DNA from: Plectonema cf. radiosum LEGE 06105
Lineage (GTDB): Bacteria > Cyanobacteriota > Cyanobacteriia > Cyanobacteriales > Nostocaceae
NCBI RefSeq assembly: GCF_015207665.1
Contig: NZ_JADEWL010000017.1
Location: forward strand, 1 to 64,000
Length of the DNA stretch: 64,000 nucleotides
Reading direction: 5' to 3'
Part shown: piece after piece, positions 1-9,580 of the stretch
Layout of the letters: each line of letters starts with the position of its first letter
Numbering within the stretch: the stretch's first letter is position 1
Notes under the pieces: generated by a model
Database searches by the model: none
What the model saw: only the letters and a program-made list of their open reading frames with translations
Told to the model about the DNA's origin: nothing
Position numbers and translations under genes: made by a program

Positions 1-2
1 GC

Positions 3-1715
3 CCCAAAACCTCCCCCACTCCTCTACGTATCTGGTCAATTCACTCGGATAATTCTGGGAGTAAAGAAAATGTTGCCTTCATCAAGGACATAACTAACGC
101 TGTAAAGGACGTAGATGCCCTTTTAGCGTCTCCTAGCCTGGGTACGGGGGTTGACATTCCTAATTATCATTTTGATGCCGTTTACGGGGCATTTCACGGG
201 ACTTCTCAAACTGCTACCGAATGCGCCCAACAACTTTACCGTTATCGTCCCAAAGTTCCCTTTCATGTTTGGGTCGCTCCCAGACCTCCTTTTGGGTACA
301 AAGATACTAATGCTAATAAAATCAAAGAGCGGTTGCTGCAAACCAATGAATTGACCGCGTTTTTGATCCGAATTGACCGGGAAACGGGTAAGCGTGGTGC
401 TGAAAAAGATTGGGCGTTGGATGCGTATTGTCAAATAGAAGCCAAGCGCAACCAATCGATGAACAACCTGCGGACTGATTTACGCGAGTTGTTGACGGAA
501 ATGGGCAATCAAATTATCCCAATGGGGGCGGAGGATGATAAAGAAACCGCAGAACGCCTAAAAGATGCCGCAGCTGCGTTAAATGTTGCATATAACACGG
601 GTGTCGTCAAAGCCAGGGACATTTCTGTTAAGGAATACCGCAGCTACAGAAGCAAGGATTACCTCAGCCCCGAAGAAATGTTGGAGTGCGAGAAATTCCG
701 CATCAAAGATGCTTACGGCATGGAAATCACTGAGGAGTTGGTAGCAAAAGATGATAAAGGCACGTTAATCAAGTCAATCATTAATTTGGAGGCAATTTTA
801 GCAGAAACAGATGGTGTAATTACTGATGAAGTAACGGGAAGACAACACCCGGCACCACCTTTAATTGTGACTGACAAAGACCGTGCCGAACGCGATTATT
901 ACCCGTTGTGTATGGATTGGGGTAATTATTCTGCAAAATGGCAGGCTCGGTTCTTCCTGGGGCTAGATAAAATTCTCAAACGTTTAATAAATGGAGAAAG
1001 AATTACTGCCAAAGACCCAGAATTATTACGGATGACCAAACTTGCCGAACAAATTGGGCAACATATAAATGACATCCTTGGGTTTACCGTTCCAGAAAAT
1101 TGCGAACCAATATGGTTGTTGGATTTGCTGGTTAGACAGTTGGGATTAAAGCTGGTTAATAAAAAAATTGGTCCAAGGGGTAAACAAGTTAAATATCACT
1201 TTTTAGATGCTGGGAAATTGGAGTTTGCGCTCTCGGTAATTGAGCATCGGGAAAACAAACGTAAACAGAAAGAAGAACGAGCGCGTCAAGATGCGGAATC
1301 CCAGCGGCGATATCAGGCTGGAATAGAAGCCCAGTACGGGGTTGCGCCTCCTCCTGACCCGGTATCCACCCCCCCCCCTAATGGTATAGGGAATTCCCCA
1401 TTGGGAGGGGTGGATACTACCGCAAATAATGGGGTGAATTTTGATAAAAGCGATAATTCCTCTCCTATATATGAAGTCGGTGAGGATTTGGAACCCAATG
1501 ATGGGGACAGCACTCCAATTCAAACCAGCCTGACTATGCTTCGAGAAGCGATTGTCGGGGGTGTGGAAGCGGTAAAAGCCACTATATGCCGTTGGACTTG
1601 CGAGCGGCGTTGGTGCGCGGTGCTGCTGTTGGAGGAAGTTGCTGAAAGTGAGTTACGTAAATTGGAGCAAATGATACCAAGCTTTTATGGGTGGTTGAGT
1701 GAATTTTCTAGTTAA
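3..1715 (+). CDS. Plasmid replication protein, CyRepA1-like (C-terminal part)
   Basis: The reading frame is open to the left edge, so the gene starts outside the window; about 570 codons are visible. Residues around nt 130-270 (SPSLGTGVDIPNYHFDAVYG, then a QLYRYRP stretch) resemble the C-terminal helicase motifs of origin-binding, UL9-like superfamily 2 proteins, as found in the CyRepA1 family of cyanobacterial plasmid initiators. The known role of that family is opening and replicating the plasmid origin. The middle is charged and helical. A Pro/Gly/Asn-rich low-complexity linker (nt 1340-1510) precedes a short helical tail ending in YGWLSEFSS. The linker DNA holds an imperfect inverted repeat. 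The N-terminal primase/TOPRIM-like half expected in this family cannot be checked here. Family assignment is by remembered motif, not by search. Confidence 0.7.
   Translation, partial: PKTSPTPLRIWSIHSDNSGSKENVAFIKDITNAVKDVDALLASPSLGTGVDIPNYHFDAVYGAFHGTSQTATECAQQLYRYRPKVPFHVWVAPRPPFGYKDTNANKIKERLLQTNELTAFLIRIDRETGKRGAEKDWALDAYCQIEAKRNQSMNNLRTDLRELLTEMGNQIIPMGAEDDKETAERLKDAAAALNVAYNTGVVKARDISVKEYRSYRSKDYLSPEEMLECEKFRIKDAYGMEITEELVAKDDKGTLIKSIINLEAILAETDGVITDEVTGRQHPAPPLIVTDKDRAERDYYPLCMDWGNYSAKWQARFFLGLDKILKRLINGERITAKDPELLRMTKLAEQIGQHINDILGFTVPENCEPIWLLDLLVRQLGLKLVNKKIGPRGKQVKYHFLDAGKLEFALSVIEHRENKRKQKEERARQDAESQRRYQAGIEAQYGVAPPPDPVSTPPPNGIGNSPLGGVDTTANNGVNFDKSDNSSPIYEVGEDLEPNDGDSTPIQTSLTMLREAIVGGVEAVKATICRWTCERRWCAVLLLEEVAESELRKLEQMIPSFYGWLSEFSS
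1359..1422. repeat. Imperfect inverted repeat inside the replication gene
   Basis: GGTATCCACCCC on the left faces GGGGTGGATACT on the right across about 35 bp that include a C tract and GGGAATTCCCC. The arms lie in the low-complexity linker of the replication protein, where an inserted palindrome would be tolerated. It may be a decayed short repeat that became coding. Confidence 0.5.
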
Positions 1716-1840
1716 TTTGTAAATTTACGTTGCTCAGTTTATTTAACGTCAACAGCAATTGATTGACGTGCAGGATTCCTTTGTCTAAAAAATCGTAAGT
1801 AACTTCTTGAAATCGGAAGTTTATCGCAATCTTATTATTC

Positions 1841-2494
1841 TTAGCCATAAGGCATTTCCTCCTCAAAATCTTTTTCATCTAAATCTTCCTCATCAAAGTT
1901 ATCGTTATCGATATCTTTCCTACAAATTTGTACCCATTGGTTTAATTTTGATAAGCAAGTATAAGAAGTTTCTCCCGATACTGCGTACAGGCATTTCAAG
2001 AATACATCTAGATATTTTGGATTTTCTTCTCCTGAAGGTAAAACAATATTTAAAGTTTCTGGCAATGTTAGTTTACTTTTGATAATTCTATTTTCTTCTT
2101 TCAGTTCCCAAAAGTCATACCTGTTAAGAATAGGGAAAAAAACTTCTGTTTCAAAAGTTAATTGAATAATCATCCAAATTGGTTCGTTTTGGTATCTAGG
2201 TAAACCATTGAAAAAATCATTTGCTCCAATCATCCAACCAGAAGTTTCATCAGAACCAAAGAAGTACTCGCCTTCATTTAAGCAAGCCAAACGAACCATT
2301 TCTCTATCGGATGCATCCAAAAAACCAAGTTCTATTGCTCGGTCTAAAGCTCTATTAATGCTCCAAGGTTCCAAGTCTGCCGACCCTTCCCAATGCTGAT
2401 GCTTTCCATAATCTGGCTCGTTCCATCCTTTAGTCCAATATCCAAATTCCCAAGGTGTTGTTGTTGGGTCAAATTTAAAGGAAGCATTTTTCAT
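1841..2494 (-). CDS. Hypothetical protein, 217 aa, acidic C-terminus
   Basis: I do not recognise this protein. It is soluble, aromatic-rich (WEFGYWTKGW near the N-terminus, a Trp in every 30 residues or so) and ends in a very acidic tail (DNDNFDEEDLDEKDFEEE). No signal peptide or membrane segment is visible. It lies on the same strand as the methyltransferase gene, whose stop is only 19 bp upstream, so the two are probably co-transcribed and this may be an accessory of the defence locus. The ATG is the only good start near the upstream stop. The function is unknown. Confidence 0.65.
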   Translation of the reverse strand: MKNASFKFDPTTTPWEFGYWTKGWNEPDYGKHQHWEGSADLEPWSINRALDRAIELGFLDASDREMVRLACLNEGEYFFGSDETSGWMIGANDFFNGLPRYQNEPIWMIIQLTFETEVFFPILNRYDFWELKEENRIIKSKLTLPETLNIVLPSGEENPKYLDVFLKCLYAVSGETSYTCLSKLNQWVQICRKDIDNDNFDEEDLDEKDFEEEMPYG

Positions 2495-2513
2495 AGTAAA
2501 TTATGGGTTTTAG

Positions 2514-4700
2514 CTAATTTTTGGAATGCAGAAGATTGTCAGTATCATGCCTTTTAGCTTGACGAGTCTTGACCGCAGCACGTAGTGCCTTAAGTTTGTA
2601 AGGGTCAGCATCTTTGCGCCAATACAACTTATGTCCTTTGAGTGTCGCGCAATGGTCTGCCAAATATCTAAGCCAGTCAGAAAGATGGCTGATACTGCGC
2701 CAATCATCTAATAATCCCCAGTCTTCTTCTTGGCGAGTTAGTTTGGCAAATTTTTCATAAAGTGGATAATCTGGGGTCACTAAAGCATCTTTGTTATGTA
2801 GGATTGGGGGGTCATTAATATCAAAATCTTGATAGGTAACGTGTAAATTCCGTAAGTCAATCGCCATAGTTGTGTGTAGCGCGGGATGGGGGTCATTATC
2901 AAAGTCGGAGTAAAATAAATAAGATATTTTTGGTTTTTTAGTATGAATTTTAATGACATTCGCTTGTTCCATCCTGCCAATTGTGCGGCTAGCACAACCT
3001 TCGTAAAGCCTTAGCAATGGGTCGAGGTTTTGTAACGCCGAGACATGAATTAACAAAGATTTTGGTAGCTTTTTACCCACCGGGCTATTTTGGCAGCGTT
3101 CGTATATATTTTCTAAATCGCCCAAACTATGTAACATTTCGTCAGCTTGAATCCAAGCTTGTTTGTAAGTGCCAAATAAAGCTTTTATATCCTCTTGAAC
3201 TTGGGGTGCTAGTTGAGCAAGTTTAGGACGGCGGCTAAATTGGCAAAGGGCAAAATAAACCATCAAATCTTGACGGCGCTTTTGTGCTATTGCTTCCCAT
3301 TCTTCCGGGTCTGTGGCTTGTAAAACTAAGTTATAGGCACGTTTTAACGTTCCGAATTCTACGCATATTTTTTCTTCTTGGGGTAATTCATCTTTACTTG
3401 GCAATCGTCCCCGTTCGGTAACAAAAGACATTAGGGGTGCAAGTAATTCCTGATAGTCTTCAAACCGCTTAACTTGAACCTTGATTCTGGGGGTAGTGGC
3501 GCGAGAACGGAAGCGAGAAGCTCGAAATAATTGCGCTTCGGCTTCATCTCGAAAAATAAAGTAAATACCCAAGCCTACAGGAATGGCATCTACACCAAGA
3601 ACTTGGTCAATGTAAATTTTTAACTCTTCTTGTTCGTAATATTTCTGAAATGTGTTGCGGGTTGTAACTACACCATCACCGTAGGCGATTGTACCTTTAT
3701 TGGTATCGGCTAATGTTACTTGAGCAGCAACAAGTAAAACTTTTCGAGTTAGTTCCCAAGCACTTACTAATGCTTCTCGGCGTTCGGCGGGGTTTTCGAT
3801 AACGTTAATTATATAGCCCAGATTAACAATATCAGCAGGCTCGCGCCGAGTATCCGGTGCATAGAACGGGTCCCATCCACGACTGGTACATCCTTGTTGT
3901 GCAATTCGCATGACATCACCGCCATGTCCGCAACCATAGTCAAAAAAAGTTGTACCTGGTGTAAATAAGCCTGCTTCTAAAGCTGCGCGTACAGGACGGG
4001 AAAAGTCATTACGAACAATTGCTGCTTTGTGACGGTTTATTTGAGGGGATAAAGATTTGCCGTTAATGGTAGCTATTTGGCGCGGAACTATGTTATGCCC
4101 TTGCAATTGCACGGCATGAGCTTGTAAACGTTTTTCCCATCCCCGACGGGTTCCGATACTTCTGGAATTATCTAGTAAACCCAAAGCTTCTTGAGCGCGA
4201 GTGAGCGTGGCGAACTGTTGATAAAGTGGATAATCGGGTGTAACAAAAGTTTCTTTGCGGTGGAGGATGGGAGGATTATTCGAGGTGTTATATTCTCGGT
4301 AGGAGACTTCTAGGGTTTTTAAGTCAACTTGGATACTTGCTTTTAATGCTGGATGGGGGTCAGTTTCAAAGTCAGGATAGAACAGGTAAGATATCTTTGG
4401 TTTGCTGATGTTAAATTTTACGATTGTTACATTATTTATTTTGGAAACGGCACTTCTAGCGTGACTTTCGTATTGTTGTAGCAATTCTTCAAGGCTATGC
4501 AGTGCTGAAATATGAATGTAAAAAGCATCAGGTAGCAGCTTGCCTATTGGAGAGCGTTTGCAAGCTTGAGCAATATCAGCCAATTCAAGTTTCGGAGATA
4601 GACCTGATTCCGTAGTATTGCGGATGTTATTAACTATGTTAAAGTTGTTATTGCTCGAAGCCATTGCGCTCATTGATAAAGAAGTGCTGTCAGCCTTCAT
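2514..4700 (-). CDS. DNA phosphorothioation-associated putative methyltransferase with duplicated flanking domain
   Basis: The central part (about residues 205-480) is a SAM-dependent methyltransferase fold: FFDYGCGHGGD at about 252-262 is the SAM-binding glycine motif, followed by NLGYIINVIEN. The whole resembles the family annotated as DNA phosphorothioation-associated putative methyltransferase, found beside dnd genes. Two homologous domains flank it: residues ~45-200 and ~533-690 share SPIGKLLP / SPVGKKLP, IHISALHSL / IHVSALQNL, KPKISYLFY, DPHPAL, PPILH and VTPDYPLY. That internal duplication makes it 728 aa. It is transcribed divergently from the DUF4007 gene across a 97-bp gap, which probably holds both promoters. 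Substrate and role are unproven; a DNA-modifying or target-marking role is inferred. Confidence 0.8.
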   Translation of the reverse strand: MKADSTSLSMSAMASSNNNFNIVNNIRNTTESGLSPKLELADIAQACKRSPIGKLLPDAFYIHISALHSLEELLQQYESHARSAVSKINNVTIVKFNISKPKISYLFYPDFETDPHPALKASIQVDLKTLEVSYREYNTSNNPPILHRKETFVTPDYPLYQQFATLTRAQEALGLLDNSRSIGTRRGWEKRLQAHAVQLQGHNIVPRQIATINGKSLSPQINRHKAAIVRNDFSRPVRAALEAGLFTPGTTFFDYGCGHGGDVMRIAQQGCTSRGWDPFYAPDTRREPADIVNLGYIINVIENPAERREALVSAWELTRKVLLVAAQVTLADTNKGTIAYGDGVVTTRNTFQKYYEQEELKIYIDQVLGVDAIPVGLGIYFIFRDEAEAQLFRASRFRSRATTPRIKVQVKRFEDYQELLAPLMSFVTERGRLPSKDELPQEEKICVEFGTLKRAYNLVLQATDPEEWEAIAQKRRQDLMVYFALCQFSRRPKLAQLAPQVQEDIKALFGTYKQAWIQADEMLHSLGDLENIYERCQNSPVGKKLPKSLLIHVSALQNLDPLLRLYEGCASRTIGRMEQANVIKIHTKKPKISYLFYSDFDNDPHPALHTTMAIDLRNLHVTYQDFDINDPPILHNKDALVTPDYPLYEKFAKLTRQEEDWGLLDDWRSISHLSDWLRYLADHCATLKGHKLYWRKDADPYKLKALRAAVKTRQAKRHDTDNLLHSKN

Positions 4701-4797
4701 TGCTGTTATATTTTGTGGAAATCACAATTTTCCCGTAATAATTAGGATTTTAATCAATAATTGCTCTACGATTTGTTAACTAATAAAACATAAATTT

Positions 4798-5748
4798 ATG
4801 GGGAATCTTATCAGCCCAAGTAAGAATGGTATAAATACGGAAGTTGTAAACGTCAAGCCTGTATTTGCCCGCCATGAAACATTTCATCCCCGTTGGTCTT
4901 GGATCAAAAAGGGTTTTGATGCTGTGGAAGAAAATCCAGAAATATTTGTGCGCGAAGATGCACCCGTGCGGCTAGGTGTAGGGAAGAACATGGTGGGTTC
5001 GATTCGCTACTGGTGTAATGCATTTAAAGTATTGTTTGAGGATAGTCCTTCTGAATTTGGGTCGAGTTTGTTAGGGAACGATGGTTGGGACCCATTTCTG
5101 GAAGACCCTGCAACGCTATGGCTTCTACATTGGAACTTGCTCAAGCCAACTTGTAATGCGACTGCTTGGTATTTTACTTTCAACCTTTTTCGACAAACAG
5201 AGTTTTCCCAGCAAGAGTTGTTAAATGCTGTGTATGACTACAGAGATACTATTGCACCTCGTATTGTTGACTCATCTGTAAAAAAAGATGTTAACTGCAT
5301 TTTGCGAATGTATGTAGAACAAGCCGTACCAAAAGGAGGTGTGAGTGAGGACAGTTTAAACTGTCCCTTTGCTGAATTGGGAATTATGCATACAGCAGGT
5401 GATTCCAGACACTATACTTTCCGCATTGGTGCCAAAAATAACTTACCAGCAGAAATTATTGTTGCAGCTTGTTTGGAATATGCTGCTTTGGTTGGGCGGG
5501 AACAAAGAACTATTTCAGTTTCGCGTCTTGTTTATGATATTGGCAGTCCTGGAATGGTTTTCAAACTTTCGGAAACTGCTGTATGTGATGCTATCGAACA
5601 AGTTGCAAGGAATCGCAATTCAATTTTACTTTCCGATTCTGCTGGCTTGGTTCAATTTTTTTATACTGAGGAGCCATCTGAAGCATCTCTTGATATCTTA
5701 AACAAGTACTACAAAGCTCGTGGGTTGATGGGGACTCTTGATGAATAA
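4798..5748 (+). CDS. DUF4007 family protein (copy 1)
   Basis: This 316-aa protein has the DUF4007 signature near its N-terminus (FARHETFHPRWSWIKKGFD, then REDAPVRLGVGKNMV and a GSIRYW motif). DUF4007 proteins are known next to phosphorothioation and BREX-like genes; their biochemical role is not settled, though a DNA-binding or sensor role is often supposed. The central part reads like winged-helix segments. The stop codon overlaps the start of the following ATPase gene by 8 nt, which indicates translational coupling. A second, quite different DUF4007 gene lies 7 kb further on in the same locus. Confidence 0.8.
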   Translation: MGNLISPSKNGINTEVVNVKPVFARHETFHPRWSWIKKGFDAVEENPEIFVREDAPVRLGVGKNMVGSIRYWCNAFKVLFEDSPSEFGSSLLGNDGWDPFLEDPATLWLLHWNLLKPTCNATAWYFTFNLFRQTEFSQQELLNAVYDYRDTIAPRIVDSSVKKDVNCILRMYVEQAVPKGGVSEDSLNCPFAELGIMHTAGDSRHYTFRIGAKNNLPAEIIVAACLEYAALVGREQRTISVSRLVYDIGSPGMVFKLSETAVCDAIEQVARNRNSILLSDSAGLVQFFYTEEPSEASLDILNKYYKARGLMGTLDE

Positions 5749-8700
5749 AGCTTTATCTGAATATTTTGGAATAGTTCGCCGCTACTTTCGTTCCATCAAC
5801 ATTGAACGAGATTTAGACAAAATTGATGCCTTAAAAGGATATATTCTTACTGAAAGGTCAGTAGATGCCGCAAGACGCATTTTATCTGGATTAACTGGTG
5901 TTTCTGACCACCGTGCATGGACTTTAACTAGCGTATATGGTACTGGCAAATCCGCGTTCGCTCTTTTTTTAACATCGCTGTGCGCTCCAGAAAACAGCGA
6001 TATGCGTAAAATGGCTGATAATATTGCTGCACAGACATTTAGTGCTGAAGCGAACGTATATTTAGCTTTTCAAGAAAATATACCGTCATTAGGATTATTT
6101 CGAGCCGTCGCCACAGCAGGACGAGAACCGTTAAGTAATACAATTGTACGGGCGCTGTTTCGAGGAGCAGAAGATTTTTGGTCGCCTCGAAAGTTTAATA
6201 AATTAGAAATAGCGCAGAAATTAGCAGACTTAGACGCGCAGGTTGCAAGTGGAGAGACAGTAGATAGTAGAGAAATTCCTAAGTTAGTTAAAGAAATTGC
6301 TGAAGCTGCTTCGACAAGTATTTTATTAATTATTGATGAATTAGGAAAGAACTTAGAATTTGCTGTCCACAACCAAGGTGCTGAAGATTTATATTTACTA
6401 CAGCAACTAGCTGAACTGCCCAAAAAGAAAAATTATCAAGTTTATATCGTAGGTATCTTACACGCTAGCTTTGCTGATTATGGTGAAAGATTAGCTTCCG
6501 TACAACGTAACGAATGGGCAAAAATTCAAGGCAGATTTGAAGATATTCCGTTTCAAGATTCTCCCGCACAAATGATGCGGTTAATCGGTCAAGTAATTGA
6601 CCGTGAAGCCGCAGACAAGCTCGAATGCGGTATTCATAACCAAGCGACAGAATGGTTTGAGAGTTTACCGGAAGGGATTAGAAATGATTATACACTGACA
6701 GTACTAAAAGATAGTTATCCGTTACATCCCATCACGGCGTTAGTGTTACCAATGTTATGCACTCGTTATGCCCAAAATGACCGTTCGCTATTTACTTTCT
6801 TAACTTCTACCGAACCCTATTCTTTTAAAAATTTTCTTGCCGAAGCTACAGTTGGGGTGGATGTTTTACCAACTTTGAAGTTAGATAGAATCTATGATTA
6901 TTTTATCGAAGCAGTTGGTTATGGTTTGGCTTCTCGACCAAATCTTCAGCGCTGGGTAGAAATTCAACATTTGATTACTGATGCCAAACATTTAGAGCTT
7001 GATAGTCTGCGAGTTTTGAAGGTTATTGGAATTTTGAACCTTGTGACTACCACAGGTGCGATGCGGGCAACCCGGACTTTGGTAACGCTTTCTTTATGTA
7101 ATATTCCGTCGGATAATACCAAAAGTCATTGGGGTATGGTAATCGATGATTTACTACAAAAAGGTATAATTACTTACCGTAGGCAATTAGATGAATTACG
7201 AATTTGGCAAGGTTCCGATTTTAACGTTGATATTGAACTAGCAAATTACATAGAGCAAGAGCGATCTGCTTGCAGCAGCGCTTCGCTATCGCCGTTACTA
7301 AATCTTGTTTCAAGCATCCGTCCCCTTACCCCAATTGTTGCCCAGCGTCATAGCTACAAAACGGGTACAACACGTTATTTTGAACGGCGCTATCTTGATG
7401 GTTTAGAGGATTTAACAAAAATAAATTGTTCTAAGAGCGATTGCGATGGTTTAGTCGGTTATTGGGTAGATGAAGCGCAACCTAAAAATGTACCGCCATA
7501 TACGGCTGATGGCAAACCATTAATTTTGTTATCTGCTGCTAAGTTAGATATATTACGAATTCGGGCGCGGGAATTTGCTGCTTTAAAGAAAATTCAAACC
7601 TTAGCCCCCGAATTACAGAATGATGGTGTAGCAAGGCAGGAAGTACGCTATCGTCTGGTGCAAGCCGAACAATTATTTGATGAAACTCTTGGACAAGCTT
7701 TTGATGTCAAGGAAAATCAAAATCCTTGCTGGGTTTGGGGCAAACAAGAAACTATCAGCCACATTACAAATTTTAATGCCAAACTGTCGGATGTCTGCGA
7801 TGAAGTTTACAACAAAAGTTTAATACTTTGGAATGAGCTAATTAACCGGCGGGAATTAACTAGCCAAGGTGCTAAAGCAAGACGAGAACTTCTCGAAGCG
7901 ATGCTGGAACATCTTTCTGAAGAAAAACTGGGCTTGCAGGGATATGGTCCCGAAGTCAGTATGTATTATTCGGTACTGAGTGAGTCTGGTATTCACAGAT
8001 CAGAAAATGAAGAGTGGGGATTTTATCCAGCAATAGAAAGTTCGGGTGTAGCGTCAGTTTGGCAGGCAATCGATGATTTTTGTTTGCAAGCTAAAGAGAA
8101 ACCACAAAGTTTAGATAAACTGTATCAACTTCTAGAAGCGCCTCCATTTGGTGTTAAAAGTGGAGTAATTCCGGTGCTGTTCGCAGCAGTAATTTTATAC
8201 CACATTGATGATATAGGCGTTTACAAAGATGGTACTTTTATACCAGTTTTGGGCGGCGAACATTTTGAATTATTATTAAAAGACCCTTCCCGATTTGCAG
8301 TTAAATATTTTGAAGTAGTAGGTTTACGTTCTCAAGTCTTTAAAGAACTCGAATCAATTTTACGCAAAAAAAATGCTATTGCTCCATTATTGTTGCGAAA
8401 CTCTACTCTACTAATGGTAGTGAAGCCGTTATTTCAATTTGTCAAAAAACTACCCAATTACACTTTAAAAACTGATCGTTTGGGTAGTGAAGCTTCTTCT
8501 GTGTTGAAAACCTTACAGCAGGAGCAGGAACCCGACGAATTGCTGTTTACTTCTTTACCCAAAGCCTGCGGATTATCTCCTATTGTTGCGAATGCAGAAG
8601 CACCTCCATCGGCTTCTCGTACAGTGGAAGAGGACGATAGCACCATAGCAAAAACCCTGCGAAAAAAGCTCGTTTCAGCGTTACACGAGATTCAAACTGC

Positions 8701-9199
8701 TTATGACCGCTTGCTCGCAGAATGTCAATCTCTTCTTTACAATGCTTTTGCTGTACGCAGCAGTGAAGAAAAACTCCGGGAAGATTTGCGGGTAAGGGCT
8801 AGTTATTTGAGCGGTCAAGTTTTAGAACGTCGTCTCAAGAGTTTCGTTATGGCGGCGACGGATAAAACTGCGACAGATTCCGAATGGTTAGAAGCACTGG
8901 TGATGATTATTGCTGATAAACCTGCTGAGTCATGGACGGATGAAGATGTAACAAATTTTGAAATAAAACTTTCCGATATTGCTCGACGCTTCAAAAATAT
9001 TGAAGTTTTGCAAAAAGATGCTCAAACAAGGACTGAAGAAGGATTTGAGGCACGTAAAATCACAGTGACGCGCCCGGATGGTCAAGAAACCCACTCTTTG
9101 GTGTGGTTTGAAAATCAAAGTGAAGCTCAAATTGATGGCGTAGTTGAGGAAATTTTGCGCGTATGTCGGAGCGCACGGCAAGCCGTACACGTAGTGTAG
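5741..9199 (+). CDS. Large P-loop ATPase, BrxC/PglY-like (copy 1, 1152 aa)
   Basis: Walker A is VYGTGKS at residues 65-71 and Walker B is ILLIIDE at 194-200, followed by a long helical body with no other recognised domain. Size and layout match the giant ATPases of BREX and phosphorothioation-linked defence loci (BrxC/PglY-type). I chose the ATG at 5741, which overlaps the DUF4007 stop by 8 nt, over the TTG one codon earlier. The C-terminus is odd: the last codons (ARQAVHVV) and the bases just after them are a GC-rich palindromic repeat, so the original end of the protein may have been replaced. A second such GC-rich stretch is coding near nt 7265-7300 (SACSSASLSPLL). No PglZ gene follows this copy. 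Confidence 0.75.
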   Translation: MNKALSEYFGIVRRYFRSINIERDLDKIDALKGYILTERSVDAARRILSGLTGVSDHRAWTLTSVYGTGKSAFALFLTSLCAPENSDMRKMADNIAAQTFSAEANVYLAFQENIPSLGLFRAVATAGREPLSNTIVRALFRGAEDFWSPRKFNKLEIAQKLADLDAQVASGETVDSREIPKLVKEIAEAASTSILLIIDELGKNLEFAVHNQGAEDLYLLQQLAELPKKKNYQVYIVGILHASFADYGERLASVQRNEWAKIQGRFEDIPFQDSPAQMMRLIGQVIDREAADKLECGIHNQATEWFESLPEGIRNDYTLTVLKDSYPLHPITALVLPMLCTRYAQNDRSLFTFLTSTEPYSFKNFLAEATVGVDVLPTLKLDRIYDYFIEAVGYGLASRPNLQRWVEIQHLITDAKHLELDSLRVLKVIGILNLVTTTGAMRATRTLVTLSLCNIPSDNTKSHWGMVIDDLLQKGIITYRRQLDELRIWQGSDFNVDIELANYIEQERSACSSASLSPLLNLVSSIRPLTPIVAQRHSYKTGTTRYFERRYLDGLEDLTKINCSKSDCDGLVGYWVDEAQPKNVPPYTADGKPLILLSAAKLDILRIRAREFAALKKIQTLAPELQNDGVARQEVRYRLVQAEQLFDETLGQAFDVKENQNPCWVWGKQETISHITNFNAKLSDVCDEVYNKSLILWNELINRRELTSQGAKARRELLEAMLEHLSEEKLGLQGYGPEVSMYYSVLSESGIHRSENEEWGFYPAIESSGVASVWQAIDDFCLQAKEKPQSLDKLYQLLEAPPFGVKSGVIPVLFAAVILYHIDDIGVYKDGTFIPVLGGEHFELLLKDPSRFAVKYFEVVGLRSQVFKELESILRKKNAIAPLLLRNSTLLMVVKPLFQFVKKLPNYTLKTDRLGSEASSVLKTLQQEQEPDELLFTSLPKACGLSPIVANAEAPPSASRTVEEDDSTIAKTLRKKLVSALHEIQTAYDRLLAECQSLLYNAFAVRSSEEKLREDLRVRASYLSGQVLERRLKSFVMAATDKTATDSEWLEALVMIIADKPAESWTDEDVTNFEIKLSDIARRFKNIEVLQKDAQTRTEEGFEARKITVTRPDGQETHSLVWFENQSEAQIDGVVEEILRVCRSARQAVHVV

Positions 9200-9262
9200 C
9201 GTAAGCTAACGCGATTTATTAAAGAGGTAATCTTCGAGCCGGATAGGAGTGGTTAACCAAGA

Positions 9263-9402
9263 CCAGACAAGGAACGATTGTATACCAGACAAGGAACGAT
9301 TGTACGCCAGACAAGGAATGATTGTATACCAGACAAGGAACGATTGTACGCCAGATAAGGAATGATTGTATACCAGACAAGGAATGATTGTACGCCAGAC
9401 AA
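9263..9402. repeat. 22-bp tandem repeat, six units plus a partial seventh, in alternating 44-bp pairs
   Basis: Each unit starts CCAGACAAGG (one unit has CCAGATAAGG), runs through A(C/T)GATTG and ends alternately TATA or TACG, so the real period is 44 bp. Units are nearly identical. There are no unique spacers, so it is not a CRISPR array. It lies between the end of the first ATPase gene and the LAGLIDADG gene. The 22-bp length (about two helical turns) is in the range of plasmid iterons, but no initiator gene is adjacent. Confidence 0.9.
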
Positions 9403-9580
9403 TACCCAACAGATAAAATTAACTGGCAAAAATATGCAATTTAAACCGCTTGAAAAATTTTTCAGAAATTTTGATTCCACGGATACTATTACCCTCACCA
9501 ATTTTGAGTAATCGTATATTTGCTTATTAACTGTATTCTCACCATTTATCTTTAGGTATAAATTAGAGAAAACTGTATGC

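Noticed and set aside
9263-9402. CRISPR array
   Set aside because: Units are head-to-tail with no unique spacers and no cas genes are nearby.
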